NCBI GenBank assembly: GCA_000787465.1
Contig: JSYX01000020.1
Span: forward strand, 49,705 to 113,704
DNA: 64,000 bases
DNA from: Thermomucor indicae-seudaticae
Taxonomy: Eukaryota; Mucoromycota; Mucoromycetes; Mucorales; Lichtheimiaceae
Direction: 5' to 3'
Both the position numbers and the translations under genes were made by a program. This document shows, in pieces, positions 36,307 to 46,929 of the stretch. How positions within the stretch are numbered: the stretch's first letter is position 1; every line of letters begins with the position of its first letter. The notes beneath the pieces were generated by a model, which was given only the letters and a program-made list of their open reading frames with translations, was not told the origin of the DNA and made no database searches.

Positions 36307-37718
36307 AGCGCCTTGAATAGATCAAGCAACGATGGTTCGAAATTTCAAGTGTCACCCAGACCTCGACAACCTAGGAAAGGTGAATGGGTGTCAATGACAT
36401 ATTCTGGAAGTGTCAAAGTATTAGAGGAAAAGAACAATACGAAAGGTAAAAGCATGACGTGATGAAGTGCAGAAAGAAGTTCAAAAAATGGTAATATAAA
36501 GGGAAAAGAGTATTTCCATGTGGGCTGAGTGAACACACACGTATACCGACCTTTCTTTTTTATTTCACAGGAGGGGGAAACAAAAAGGAAGAACCGGCGC
36601 CCGACCAGCTGTGCCGTGGATTTCAGAGAGCAAAGCCGCTGAGTATAAAAATTACCCAATAAAATCGTAGCTGGGTTCTTTTTTTCACCAGTATCAAAAA
36701 TCTATGCAGTCATTCGTTTGAATTCTAAAGCTTCTTGAGAGGAGGTTTATAGTCATAGCCAATGTCTTCGGAATCTTTTCAAAGTATAGCTACCTCTGTT
36801 GTATCTTGAATATATGTTATTGTTTTTTTTGGAGCTTTATGACTTTGAGTCACGAGCCCAGCAGCTTTTGCCTATAGCCGCTGCCTATTACGGTCTGCAA
36901 CCTTGTCCTTGACCTACTTTAAGATTGCACTGCACAGTAGAGGATTATAGGCCGGTATTCTTTATTGTTGATGTAGTAGTAGCAGGTCACTGATAGCTTT
37001 GTGCAAAAGGCTACATTATAAAGCTGTTAACTCGGGATACAAGCATGGTATTATGCACAGGGGACAGTCTTGTGTCGTTGGCAACGACACAGATTTGGGG
37101 ACGTTGTTATATAATGGATCGCCAGAGGTTTCATTTCTTGCAGCGTCTTGGTCATTTTCTCTCCACGAAATGCAAGCTTGCAATTTGGGGCTCAGAGGCT
37201 CTTTTCCGTCTCCATGATATACGTCTTAAACGAGACTCGCTTTTAACGTGCCTCTTTAAATAGATGTGTCCAAGAAGCATCGTGCAAGGAAGCTTTGAAG
37301 CTTCCGGTCTAGTTAATATCAGCATGATGTCGCGACATAGGTTGGCAATAAGTAGAGCTTGCCGAATTACGATAAAACAGGTGGTGACGCAGAGTAGTCA
37401 GTGAATGTTGAGGCCACAGGTATCATTAATCAGGAAACTTTAAACCTAATGATGAGCTGGTGCTTTTATCCATGAAGAGCACTATGCTCGCACCCTTAAT
37501 GTCTTTGGACTTGGCAAGTGCCTCTTCAAGTCGTACTTAGTAGGACGAAATCGCTGCTCCTCCAATCATTAAAGCGGCATGTTTCACTTTAACAATTTTC
37601 AGCACTATATAGAGTGAACGTTGACTTTATTGCCCGTCTCTTGGATAGCTAGCGAAAGACGTGAATATTTGTAAGTGTTCCCTGGACGGGTTTTTTATTT
37701 TTTATTACAAAGATACGA
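36307..37718. other. Intergenic region with no supported gene
   Basis: The first ~350 bp are the SNF2 promoter side. The open frame at 36345-36659 (minus) contains purine/pyrimidine tracts and is not supported. The rest (36660-37718) has scattered short frames on the plus strand (36999-37263) without domain support. Confidence 0.45.
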
Positions 37719-38083
37719 CTATTCGGGAACGTCAATAGCCACGTGAGGTTCGGCCACGGCCTGGACATTCTGTGCCTGCTGATATCGTTTGCGGGCGGTT
37801 TCCTTTACAAGAGAATGAGTTGTTAGAACATAGAAGACGGGGAATCTACAATATGTGTCTTACTTTGCGTAGCAGGTGCCACAGCGCAGCAACGCTTCAC
37901 TAAGGGTTCTATGGCGATCAAAAGATGCCAGCCATGGCGCAAAGAAAAGCAAGTACAGCGAGGAACTCTTGATCGTTTTGGTGCGTATCAGGATCCTGTT
38001 GCAAGAACGCATTGACAACTATCACCACGGCTTGTATTAAAATGATGCCAGCTACGACGTAAAAACCAGCAACGAGTACGCGC
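37719..38083 (-). CDS. Small membrane protein, exon structure unresolved
   Basis: From ATG at 38083 a frame encodes two likely membrane helices (VLVAGFYVVAGIILIQAVVI and EFLAVLAFLCAMAGIF) around a polar loop QQDPDTHQND, ending at a TGA after 55 codons. Downstream, an acceptor at 37803 opens a 28-codon exon with a basic tail (ETARKRYQQAQNVQ) ending TAG at 37719. The piece just upstream of that intron reads AALWHLLRK in the same phase. A single consistent splice between the two halves was not found, so either the small protein ends at 55 aa or one junction is unusual. No family is recognised. Confidence 0.4.
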
Positions 38084-38497
38084 ATAATAAAGGCTGGGGA
38101 ACAAACAAGATGGAGCAGTTCCCCTCCATGTCCTGCCCTCTTTTATATGTCTCTTCATGAATGAAACAAACAAAGTCGGAGGCCCTTCACCCAGGAAACA
38201 AAAATATGTTTCGAATCTGATTAGTACTGTGCGGGTCAAAGCGCCGCGGATAGTAGCAAAATCGTCTGAATGCGCCGTAAATGCTGGGAGATGCACGAAG
38301 ATCTGTCACCGCGAGGAATTGACATATATATTTACTGTATATGACAAGCATCATCTGTAGATACATGCTGTGTGCTTAGGCAGCCTGTGGATCAAAAGTC
38401 GTAACGGTTATTCCTGGGAAGTAAACAGGTTAAAGTTCTACACAGATATTAGCGATTAGCACCTTTTACATATGAAAATTTTGTCGCAAAGTCTGCA

Positions 38498-39452
38498 TTA
38501 CACACGGTCATAAAGCATCTTGTCTATATCGGAGAAGACACAAAACACAACTCTGTCGATCTACAGAGTGCGTGTCCAGGTATTAGAACAGACTGAGTAC
38601 AAGACAAGTCTACATAGCCAGCCAGCCAGATTGCTTGCTTTACCGTGTCTTTGCCGCAGAGAATGTCGGTTTCAAGAAATGCTCGTACGGTTCCAAGCGC
38701 AATATTCGCAGCTTTTTCATGGTCAAAGCCATTGACCCCCGTCGCGATGCATGGAAACGCTATTGTGCGCAAATTGTTCTTGACGCACACTTCAAGGGAG
38801 TTTCGATAGCAGCGTGCTAATTCCCCTGGATCTTGGGTTACTGGTGATATGGTATGGATAACACCTAAAGAGGGTCACAATTAAGAAACTGCATGTAATG
38901 CTGTTGCTGTCCGCTTACACTTTGCTGGGAGTCTGTAGCCTATACAAGCAAGAACAAAAGCGGGAACTCAGTATAGTAATTTTCGTATTCTCATGGAGCC
39001 TTACCTGCTGTCAACGCTGCTTCCTGTACCGAACATAAAACAGAAAAGCTTATAATTTAAACGAAGACAGACGAAGGAAGAGGAAGAATACTTACCCCGT
39101 ATCCACATCGAGCAAGTCTTCTGCAGGCTGTGTATAGCTCCGGACCCGCAACTCTGAATAACGCGTAAGTTGAGCAGCCGAGTTTTCAACGTGTCAAATC
39201 GGAATACCTGTGAATAGAAACATCCACTGCAATGCCATATTAGCTTATTTATATCAGCTTGAAACAACTAACTTTATGCAAACCTCCATTTCCCATAGGT
39301 TGAAACGCTTGATTGGTGGGATTCACTATAGAAGAACAGAGCTCGATATAAACCCAAAGTGAACAGTCTCTCTCCGACGCATCCCTACCAATGGCATCAA
39401 GATGAAGTGTTTCGATCCGCAGTTTGCTAACAGAAACGAGATACAAGCTCAT
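38498..39452 (-). CDS. Macrodomain protein (ADP-ribose binding or hydrolysing), microexon-rich
   Basis: Eight exons (39452-39389, 39325-39284, 39226-39208, 39153-39096, 39023-39005, 38939-38919, 38864-38644, 38560-38498) total 507 nt, 168 aa, the size of a stand-alone macrodomain such as YmdB. Splicing rebuilds every hallmark: LHLDAIVNPTNQAF, the loop GNGGVDVSIHRVAGPEL, ALTAGYRLPAKCVIHTISP, the phosphate-binding IAFPCIATGVNGFDHEKAA, and the last strand IDRVVFCVFSDIDKML. Such proteins bind ADP-ribose or remove it from proteins or nucleic acids. Three exons are only 19, 19 and 21 nt; dropping any of them breaks the frame and a conserved motif. The 5' end is least certain: an open frame upstream (to 39724) could add an N-terminal extension, but no in-phase junction was found. 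Confidence 0.85.
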
Positions 39453-39924
39453 TTAATAGTACTTTTCACTGCGTCCTTGATACGTAAAACGACCGCACCA
39501 TAAGGATATCTTGGCAGCGATTCGATTCCGGAAAGCTCGCTCAGATTCTTGAGCACGAACGACGAAGGCGGAAGTATGAATAAAGCCCATAGTACAGAAA
39601 AAGCGAGCTGCGAAAAAGCAGGAGAGCAAAAGATGAATGCGCAGCAGCCACAGTAGCAGACCAAACTCATGAGGCGCAGCGGCGCCGCGGGTTCTCCTAA
39701 AAGTGGAATCAGGGAGCGTTGCACACAGGAAATGGAAGAGCCTCAGTTTCTTCTTTATGCACTAAAGAGGATAGCCACAATACGGCAGTCTAGAACTGTC
39801 ATTGCTGTTAATAAACATAGCTACAATAAAGATAGCCGCGATATCTTAATCCAAATGAAAATGATGCTCTCGTGACACAAAATTTGGAGAAAGCAGCATT
39901 TTCTAAAGCACTCGCATAACCAAG

Positions 39925-41116
39925 ATGGACGACGTTTACCAATACGCTCCAAGTGCTGCCGTCAGCGACAATAACTCAGAGCAGCCAAAGGAAGATGCCA
40001 TTTCAAGAGCATTGACAAACTTTAGCTTCAGTCAAAGCTGGAATAGTCTTGTAGACACCGTGAAAAAGCAGGTTAGCCTCCCGGTCCTCTTTCATCATTC
40101 GGTTACCCATGTTCTCAATTGCTTTTAAACTCTTTCGAGAGCGAAGAAGTGGTCAATGTGACGAAGCGAGATCTCCAAGAGTTTGCTAGCGTTGTTCGGC
40201 ATGACACGATCGACAGGTTTTCGAGGAATGTCGCTAGTAGTAATGAAGAGCAAAGAGAAGAAGAAACACCGGCACAACGACATTGGAGTGATTACATTCC
40301 TCTGCCGGATAGCGACCGTTTGGCTCGGATACAGCATGAAATGGATCAAGGCACAAAGGTGGCCGAACAATACATGCAGAAATTTGGATCCGAAGTTCTT
40401 CAAGTGTTGAACAAGACATTGACGATCATCGAACCTGAAGAAGAAGTAGAACAAGAACAGCAACAACGATGGGAAGCGTCGAATGAAACATCGGCAAAAC
40501 CAAAACGTATCTTGTGAGTGTTCCGGGAGGGGAGCAAGCAAAAGTCTTGAAAGATGAATAACCTATTGCCAAGTGCGAGCCGTAAAGAAGCCCTGATGGC
40601 AGAAATGATTGAGAATCCGGACACTTTTCTTAAAGATCCTGGTCATTTGGAAGACGACATTGAAAAGCGGACGGATGAAATTGCGGGACTGCTTGAAACG
40701 TATCCTGAACTTCGAGAAATGATGGATCGTCTAGGTAACTTGATGGCCTGTTACATATACTGAGTATGTCTAAATCACCTCAATGACAACTGTATATGCA
40801 TATGTAGTACCTGTTCAAGTCAGCTACATTGACTTCTGGAAACGATACTTTTATCATGCACGAGAAATTGAATTGAATGAGGAAAGAAGGCGACTCATTC
40901 TCAAAGGTAGGTCATCCTTCATGTATAATAAGATATCCAAATCGAAGCAGTAGAGAAATCATGTTTTATTATTATTTTTTTCATGCAGATGCTCAAGAAA
41001 CAGATGAAGGAGACGATTTCAAGTGGGATTCCGATGAAGAAGTGGAAGACGAGAAGAGTACCACACAGGCAAAAGCACCATCTAATAGCGCACACTCGGG
41101 TAACGAGACCTCATAG
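39925..41116 (+). CDS. BSD-domain protein (Dos2/BSDC1-like)
   Basis: Five exons (39925-40071, 40140-40513, 40574-40734, 40808-40906, 40989-41116) total 909 nt, 302 aa. The N-terminal half is helical (SQSWNSLVDTVKKQ, VTKRDLQEFASVVRHDTIDR). In the middle lie KEALMAEMIENPDTFLKD and the BSD domain core VPVQVSYIDFWKRYFYHARE with its paired Phe-Trp, followed by an acidic tail (DDFKWDSDEEVEDE) that is typical of this group. Yeast Dos2 and animal BSDC1 share the layout; the molecular role is poorly known. The gene is divergent from the macrodomain gene with about 470 bp between starts. Confidence 0.88.
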
Positions 41117-41591
41117 TCTAAAAACGCTAACCTTTTGGAATCCCAGAGTGATCGTGTATAAGCAAATAATAAAACGATACCATTTTTAATCAGGTTTCTA
41201 TAAGTATAGACACTCCTTCGAGAACCTGCACTTTCCCTTCGCAGTTGCGGAAAGCAGAAAAGAGTCCCGACGGTGACTGATATCTCGCATCGTCATATCG
41301 TGCGAATCTTCACAGTCAGCAGAAAAGAAGAAAGGATGTAGTGTAAAGAAGCTTCTCTATGATAAATACTGGGTGGTTCATGTCCAATACAGGATAGTAT
41401 ATATAGTCAACCACTGACAGTGCTAGTCAGAAGGGAAATTCGATGGGAAAAAAGATCTTTTCCACAGATCAAAGCAAATTCTTAGCGGCATGTGAATATC
41501 GACGATTATTTCTTAACCTGATATTGACCATTGATCATCTCTTTCTCCCTCTCTTTTCTTTCTCCTCCCCACTCTAATACAATAATACACC

Positions 41592-43807
41592 ATGTTTACC
41601 CGTGGAAGCATAATGGGTGCTGCCACCCGGGTACGTGTCAGTGCCATTGGCCGTCGCGCTCTCACTACCAACGCAACGTATTCGTCTTCTTCACTTTGTC
41701 GTCGGCGTCTTTTGCGACACGCTACTATGCCTCGGCTGTCTTCTATTCGATACCTGTCTAGCAGTGCAGCCAATTCTATCTGGGTACCTAACCGCGACTC
41801 GCTTCCTGAAGACGATCCACGACGCGCCGAGCAATTTGAAGACGAAACGGACGTGGTCATTGTCGGTGGTGGGCCCTCGGGTCTGTCAGCCGCCATTCGT
41901 TTGAAGCAGCTAGCCAGTGAAGCAGGCCAGGAGCTTCGTGTCATGGTGGTTGAAAAGGCTGGCGAGATCGGTGCGCATATCCTCAGTGGCGCCGTGCTTG
42001 AACCTCGCGCACTCAATGAGCTGATTCCGGACTGGAAGGAAAAGGGTGCACCGTTGAACACACCGGTGACCAACGACAATATGCGATTTCTGACCAAGAC
42101 CCTGTCTATTCCAATGCCTCACCCTCCGCAAATGAACAATAAGGGCAATTATATCGTGTCCCTGAATAACTTTACCAAGTGGCTCGGTGAACAAGCAGAG
42201 GCACTGGGTGTCGAGATTTATCCCGGATTTGGTGCAAGTGAGGTGCGATACAACCCGGATGGTAGCGTTGCAGGAGTCAACTTGAACGATGTGGGTCTGG
42301 ACAAGGACTTTAACCCCAAGGTAAACAAGCATAGTATGCCAAAATACGACATTCTCACGGTTGAATAAATATTATCAATAGGACACGTACGAACGTGGTA
42401 TGGCCGTGAAAGCCAAGATCACCTTGTTTGCCGAAGGTTGTCATGGCTCCCTCTCCAAGACGCTATTCAAAAAGTTTGACCTGAGAAAGGACAGTGAACC
42501 CCAAAAGTATGGTATTGGTCTCAAGGAAGTATGGGAAGTTGCTCCAGAAAAGCACAAGCCAGGAACCGTCATCCACACCATTGGCTGGCCAATGGATATG
42601 CACACTTATGGAGGAAGTTTTATTTATCACTTTGAACCAGAACGTCACCTGGTTGCGATCGGCTATGTCGTCGGTCTTGACTACAGTAACCCCTATCTGA
42701 ATCCCTACAAGGAATTCCAGGTAAATGGTGTAGAGGGCGTGGGAAAAAAATTATGTGGGCACTGATGCGGCGGGGAATTGACAGCGATTCAAACATCATC
42801 CTTCAGTCAAGCCACTACTTGAAGGCGGTAAATGCATTTCATATGGCGCCAGAGCTTTGAATGAAGGTGGCTATCAATCGATTCCAAAACTCGTGTTCCC
42901 TGGTGGTGCTTTAATCGGATGTTCTGCCGGTTTCCTCAACGTACCAAAGATCAAGGGTACTCATACAGCCATGAAGTCTGGTATGCTGGCAGCTGAGGCA
43001 GCCTTCGAGGCCCTGTCTGGTGGCGCTGGACAAACGGAAGGACCTATTGTACTGGATAACTATGAAAAGAAGATCAAGGAGTCCTGGGTATACGAAGAAC
43101 TCTATGCTGTCCGTAACTGCAAACCCTCGTTCCATTCGCCTCTTGGTTTAATCGGAGGTGTCTTGTATTCTGGGTTCTCGACACTGATTACACGGGGTCG
43201 CGAACCTTGGACCTTTAAGCACCACAAGGCTGACTGGGAAGCCTTGCAACCAGCTGGGTAAGTGCTCAGTCATAATAGAGAAAGGGAAGCGGGGAGTTAT
43301 GGCGAAGGAGCTCACACACCAGACCTACATACAGCACATGCAAGCCAATCGAATACCCAAAGCCTGACGGTGTTATTTCTTTTGACCTCTTGACCAATGT
43401 TGCTCGTACGGGTACTAACCATGCCGAGAATCAACCTGTCCATTTGCGTCTTCGCGACAAGGATGTTCCGGTGGAACGCAACCTGCGTTATTTCGATGGC
43501 CCTGAAGGCAGATTCTGTCCAGGTAATTAGTTCTTTGTGTGAACTGGCAGAGCCCCACAATACTTACTTGGTCCTTAGCGGGTGTTTATGAGTTTGTCGA
43601 CGATGAAAACAAGCCTGGCCAGAAGCGCTTGCAGATCAATTCCCAAAACTGCATTCATTGCAAGACTTGTGATATCAAGGACCCGTCACAGAACATTGAT
43701 TGGACTGTACCAGAAGGTGGTGGAGGTCCTCAGGTAAGAATCTTAGCATTTATTGTGGCTTAGTAGATCTTTTACTCACTATGTTCTTTTAGTACGTCTG
43801 GACGTAA
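41592..43807 (+). CDS. CIR2/ETFDH: Electron transfer flavoprotein-ubiquinone oxidoreductase, mitochondrial
   Basis: Six exons (41592-42320, 42382-42720, 42785-43257, 43335-43522, 43579-43733, 43793-43807) total 1899 nt, 632 aa. A long Arg/Ser-rich presequence (about 60 residues) targets mitochondria. The FAD site is [20 protein letters not shown], followed by ETF-QO motifs [74 protein letters not shown] and [20 protein letters not shown]. The C-terminal 4Fe-4S ligands are FCPAG plus [17 protein letters not shown], then [13 protein letters not shown]; the last exon adds only YVWT. The enzyme passes electrons from ETF (fatty-acid and amino-acid oxidation) to ubiquinone in the inner membrane. 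Confidence 0.97.
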
Positions 43808-44036
43808 ACATTCATTTCCTTCGTAATACATGGACATGCTTGCAAATATACAGGAGGACCTTTTTTCCTCAATTACCGCCAGATTATTATTAAACAAAGG
43901 AGGGAGAGATTATCAGGTTGGTCGAGGGGTGTCACTACAGGCTTTACACTAGAATTTTGGAGAAATGCAAATATAATGAGGGTTTCACGGGGAAGTACGC
44001 GCATACAGTTGGTAAAGTTTACGGTGAAGGAAAAGA

Positions 44037-44160
44037 TACTGGGTTTTTCCGTCTGTTTGCTCGGTTGAAAAGATCTTTTGGCGACGAACATTTTGCACGA
44101 ATTGCATTTTTCATTTGGCTCTTTGCATAAAGGATGTTTGCACAAGTATCATCATAAAGT
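44037..44160 (+). repeat. Dispersed repeat, copy 1 (matches 63775-63920)
   Basis: Shares blocks TTTTCCGTC, GTTGAAA, ATCTTTTGG and TTTTTCATTTGGCT, and a similar spacing ending in ATAAAG, with the copy near the right edge. It overlaps weak open frames on both strands (43873-44145 minus, 43918-44130 plus) that are probably part of the repeat rather than a gene. Similarity is moderate by eye. Confidence 0.5.
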
Positions 44161-44280
44161 TCTTGACATATGCTTCATCCAACTTTAAGTCACGTACTTA
44201 CTAGCCGTAAAGTTGGTCTTATTTTAGCACAAATTTGGTTTACAGTTGATACAAGATATACCTTTCAGTAGCTCAAAAGT

Positions 44281-45315
44281 CTAAACAATTAACAGTATTT
44301 GCGAATTGTGCAACGTTTTGCACATGATGAAAAATAACGTCGCAGAGTGCGGAATCGCGGGCAGATTTCTTTCCTGACTCGTCTTCCAAACTTTGAAAGA
44401 TTTGTTGTATTAAGTCACTTATCATTTTCTTGAGCCTAACATGGAGATCGATGTTCAGCTTCATTTCCATGACAAGACCATCAAAGCTACTTTACCACCC
44501 GATTGTTTCTGGATCCAGCTGTGCAGTTTCGCCATTGTTCTCTTTCTGCGTTACAAATTCCCTAATTGTCGTAAACCGGGATTCGATCTGTGCACTGAAA
44601 CCAGGGACTCCTATTCGCGAGATGCACATCTATATCGAATAGTTTTAGCGCATGAACCCCACTGCTCTTTTGTGCGGACATTTACATATAGAATAGCAAG
44701 CTGATATGGTATATAATGATGATCGGGTGCATCCACACTTTGATAGAGGCGAGCTGCGGTTGCGAAAAGCTGGTCATACATGGCGATCCGTTGATAATGC
44801 GCTACGTCATCGAAAACATAAGCAAGCAGAGTTCAAGAGCCAAAGAGAACGGATGGAATGATTTACATTGGGCGTCGAATGCTGGAGGAATATCTGGTCG
44901 TCCATTAAGGGTATCATAATTACCCCCCGTTTCCGCGACGTGTGAATAAGCCAATGGGTATAAGATGGAGATCTTCAAGATATTCATGCATTTCTGCGCA
45001 TTAAGAAGCATCTTTAACGTGCTGGTGGACCGAATCGGGATAAAGTTACTTACTTGTTTATTGTTTTCGCCTTTTATATCCAGTTGAGACCAAGCGGATT
45101 CGATTTGAGTTTTCAGCTTGTCTGCTTCAGAGACCAGTCTCTTATGAATCGGCCCCCACTTATCAATTCCCTTTTTCTTCTTCCGGAGTCTTTGTTCTCT
45201 AACATACCTCGAGCCAGTCGTCTGTCTTGGCCGTAAACGCTTTTTGATCGCGTCTCAATCGGTTAATTTGAGTCAGGACAAGTTCTAAATGACCAAACAA
45301 AGCAAGCAACTGCAT
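44281..45315 (-). CDS. Unknown helical/coiled-coil protein, partial model
   Basis: Exon 1 (45315-45208) encodes MQLLALFGHLELVLTQINRL and ends TDDWLE. Exon 2 (45158-45054, after a 49-nt intron) gives WGPIHKRLVSEADKLKTQIE and ends GENNKQ before GTAAGT. Further pieces downstream look coding: LNAQKCMNILKISILYPLAY (about 44930-45010), a run with IESRFTTIREFVTQKENNG (about 44530-44590), and a C-terminal helix LHVRLKKMISDLIQQIFQSL ending at 44281. Joins after exon 2 were not solved, so coordinates inside are uncertain. The heptad-like spacing suggests a coiled coil; no family is recognised. It is convergent with the ETF-QO gene. Confidence 0.45.
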
Positions 45316-45835
45316 AGTGGTCTGTGTCCTTTTTGATTCAGGTCGGCGAATGAATGGCTCATTGACATGCGTTCGCACTATGAACAGAAGGGGGCGACAG
45401 CGTAAACAAAAGGCAGACCTCTAACTTGCAACTTGGCGAATTACCAGGCTCATTTTCCTCTGAATTAAGACTAAAGAGGGGTGGCGTCTGTGTCAATCGG
45501 CTCATGGGGAGAAGGAAAACAGCGAACCGAAAGCGAATCCCCATCTGCGGCGCACAGTCCGCCATGTTGTGCGACAGCCAAACCTTATTCATTCATCTCT
45601 CTTTCCCTCTACTCTGGGGACAGTACGTAGGCCGATCGCTATTACGTCGACATGTTTTCGTCTCGATGGCGGCGTCATACTTGCGGAATTCTCACTGGCT
45701 GTGATATAGTATTGACGTTCCAAAATACCCATATCCAAATCTCTGCTGCGTCATGGTGATTGCGGGAGGGTTCTTATATATAGGAAGGCGAATTGCTCGG
45801 TTTTCGTAGCGACTTCGTCGTGATTGTATACAAGC

Positions 45836-46189
45836 ATGTCTGGAACTCAGAATCCCAACCCTGGTAACTTTGCCAACCGTCCCAAGGAAGAAGTTCGCAA
45901 CATCGCTCGTAAAGGCGGTCAATCAAGCCACTCTGGAGGATTTGCCAGCATGGATCCCGAAAAGCAGGTATGACATATATCGCTTGTGGTGGTAGTAAAG
46001 GAAGGACACAAGGAAAGGTTTCTGACAACCTTTGAATAAATATAGCATAACATTGCTTCCAAGGGTGGTCATGCTTCTTCTGGTTCATTTCAACCCGGCA
46101 GCGAACGTACCAGAGAAGCCGATCGAAAGGGTGGTCTAGCCAGAGGTGAACAACAAACCAACGAGGAAGAAGAAGAACCCGCGGAGTAA
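45836..46189 (+). CDS. Con-10-like stress protein with KGG repeats
   Basis: Two exons (45836-45967 and 46046-46189) total 276 nt, 91 aa. Three repeats of the stress-induced KGG motif are visible: RNIARKGGQSSHSGGF, HNIASKGGHASSGSF and READRKGGLARGEQ, each a basic residue-KGG followed by small polar residues, then an acidic end (NEEEEEPAE). The family includes Neurospora con-10 and bacterial YciG-type proteins, small hydrophilic proteins induced during conidiation, light or stress; the biochemical role is unknown. A TATA-like TATATA lies near 45775, about 60 bp before the start. Confidence 0.92.
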
Positions 46190-46929
46190 ACTGCCATTTC
46201 CTATCTGTAGCTGCTCGTATCGCCCTCCAAGCCAAACGCGCTTTCTCTTTTCTGCGTAAATAAATAAATAAATAAATAAATAAACATCTTTTGCTATATC
46301 CACCTTGATCTTTAGTTGACTTGCTTCTGATGTTCGTTTCGTTGAGATAGTCCAGCCCAGTTAAAGATCATTATACCCTGAAAAGCAAGGGGCTGTTTGT
46401 AACGAATTAGAGGCAGGCAGACACATTTCTACGATCCAAGTAGATCCGACATGAGCGCCAAGATGGGTATGTTTTACACGCTTGGTTCTTGTATGTCTTC
46501 TCCGCAAATCGGTAACGAGACAACGATCAGCAATGTTTGTGCAACATGAAAATGTAAACAGACTTGTTTTGTTACCTTTTTGGTAAATGTCATTAAAGGG
46601 AGTCTAGCGGAAAGTCCCGATTAATGACAATAAGCGGCCGGATCGAGTCTATTGAGGTGATTTGAAGGAAAAGAATAAAAAGGACAAGACGAAAATAATT
46701 CCGTGCGGTATACTGTATATGTATCGTATATTCAAATCAATACAGGAACGGAAGGAAAAAGAGAAGGAAATGAAAATGAGAGGCATATACAACGTTCAAA
46801 GGTGGATGGAAGGCGGGAAACGTGATAAATGGATCCACGTGAAGGGTATCGGGGGATGAACAGAAGAAAGGAACCGGGAGGGGTTTGCGTTGGTTATATG
46901 TTTAGGAGCGATTGGGCATACGTTTAATA
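46190..46929. other. Intergenic region between Con-10-like and coiled-coil genes
   Basis: Contains the AAAT microsatellite at 46257-46284 and a purine-rich stretch (46660-46860) with an open but low-complexity plus frame. No gene is supported. Confidence 0.5.
46257..46284 (+). repeat. (AAAT)7 microsatellite downstream of the KGG gene
   Basis: Seven near-perfect AAAT units lie about 70 bp after the stop of the Con-10-like gene, inside the likely 3' untranslated region. Confidence 0.9.

Noticed and set aside
36345..36659. 104-codon minus frame upstream of SNF2
   Set aside because: Low-complexity promoter sequence without domain, conserved start or splice support.
42400..43261. Separate genes for the several open frames within the ETF-QO span
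   Set aside because: They are consecutive exons of one 632-aa protein with matching phases.
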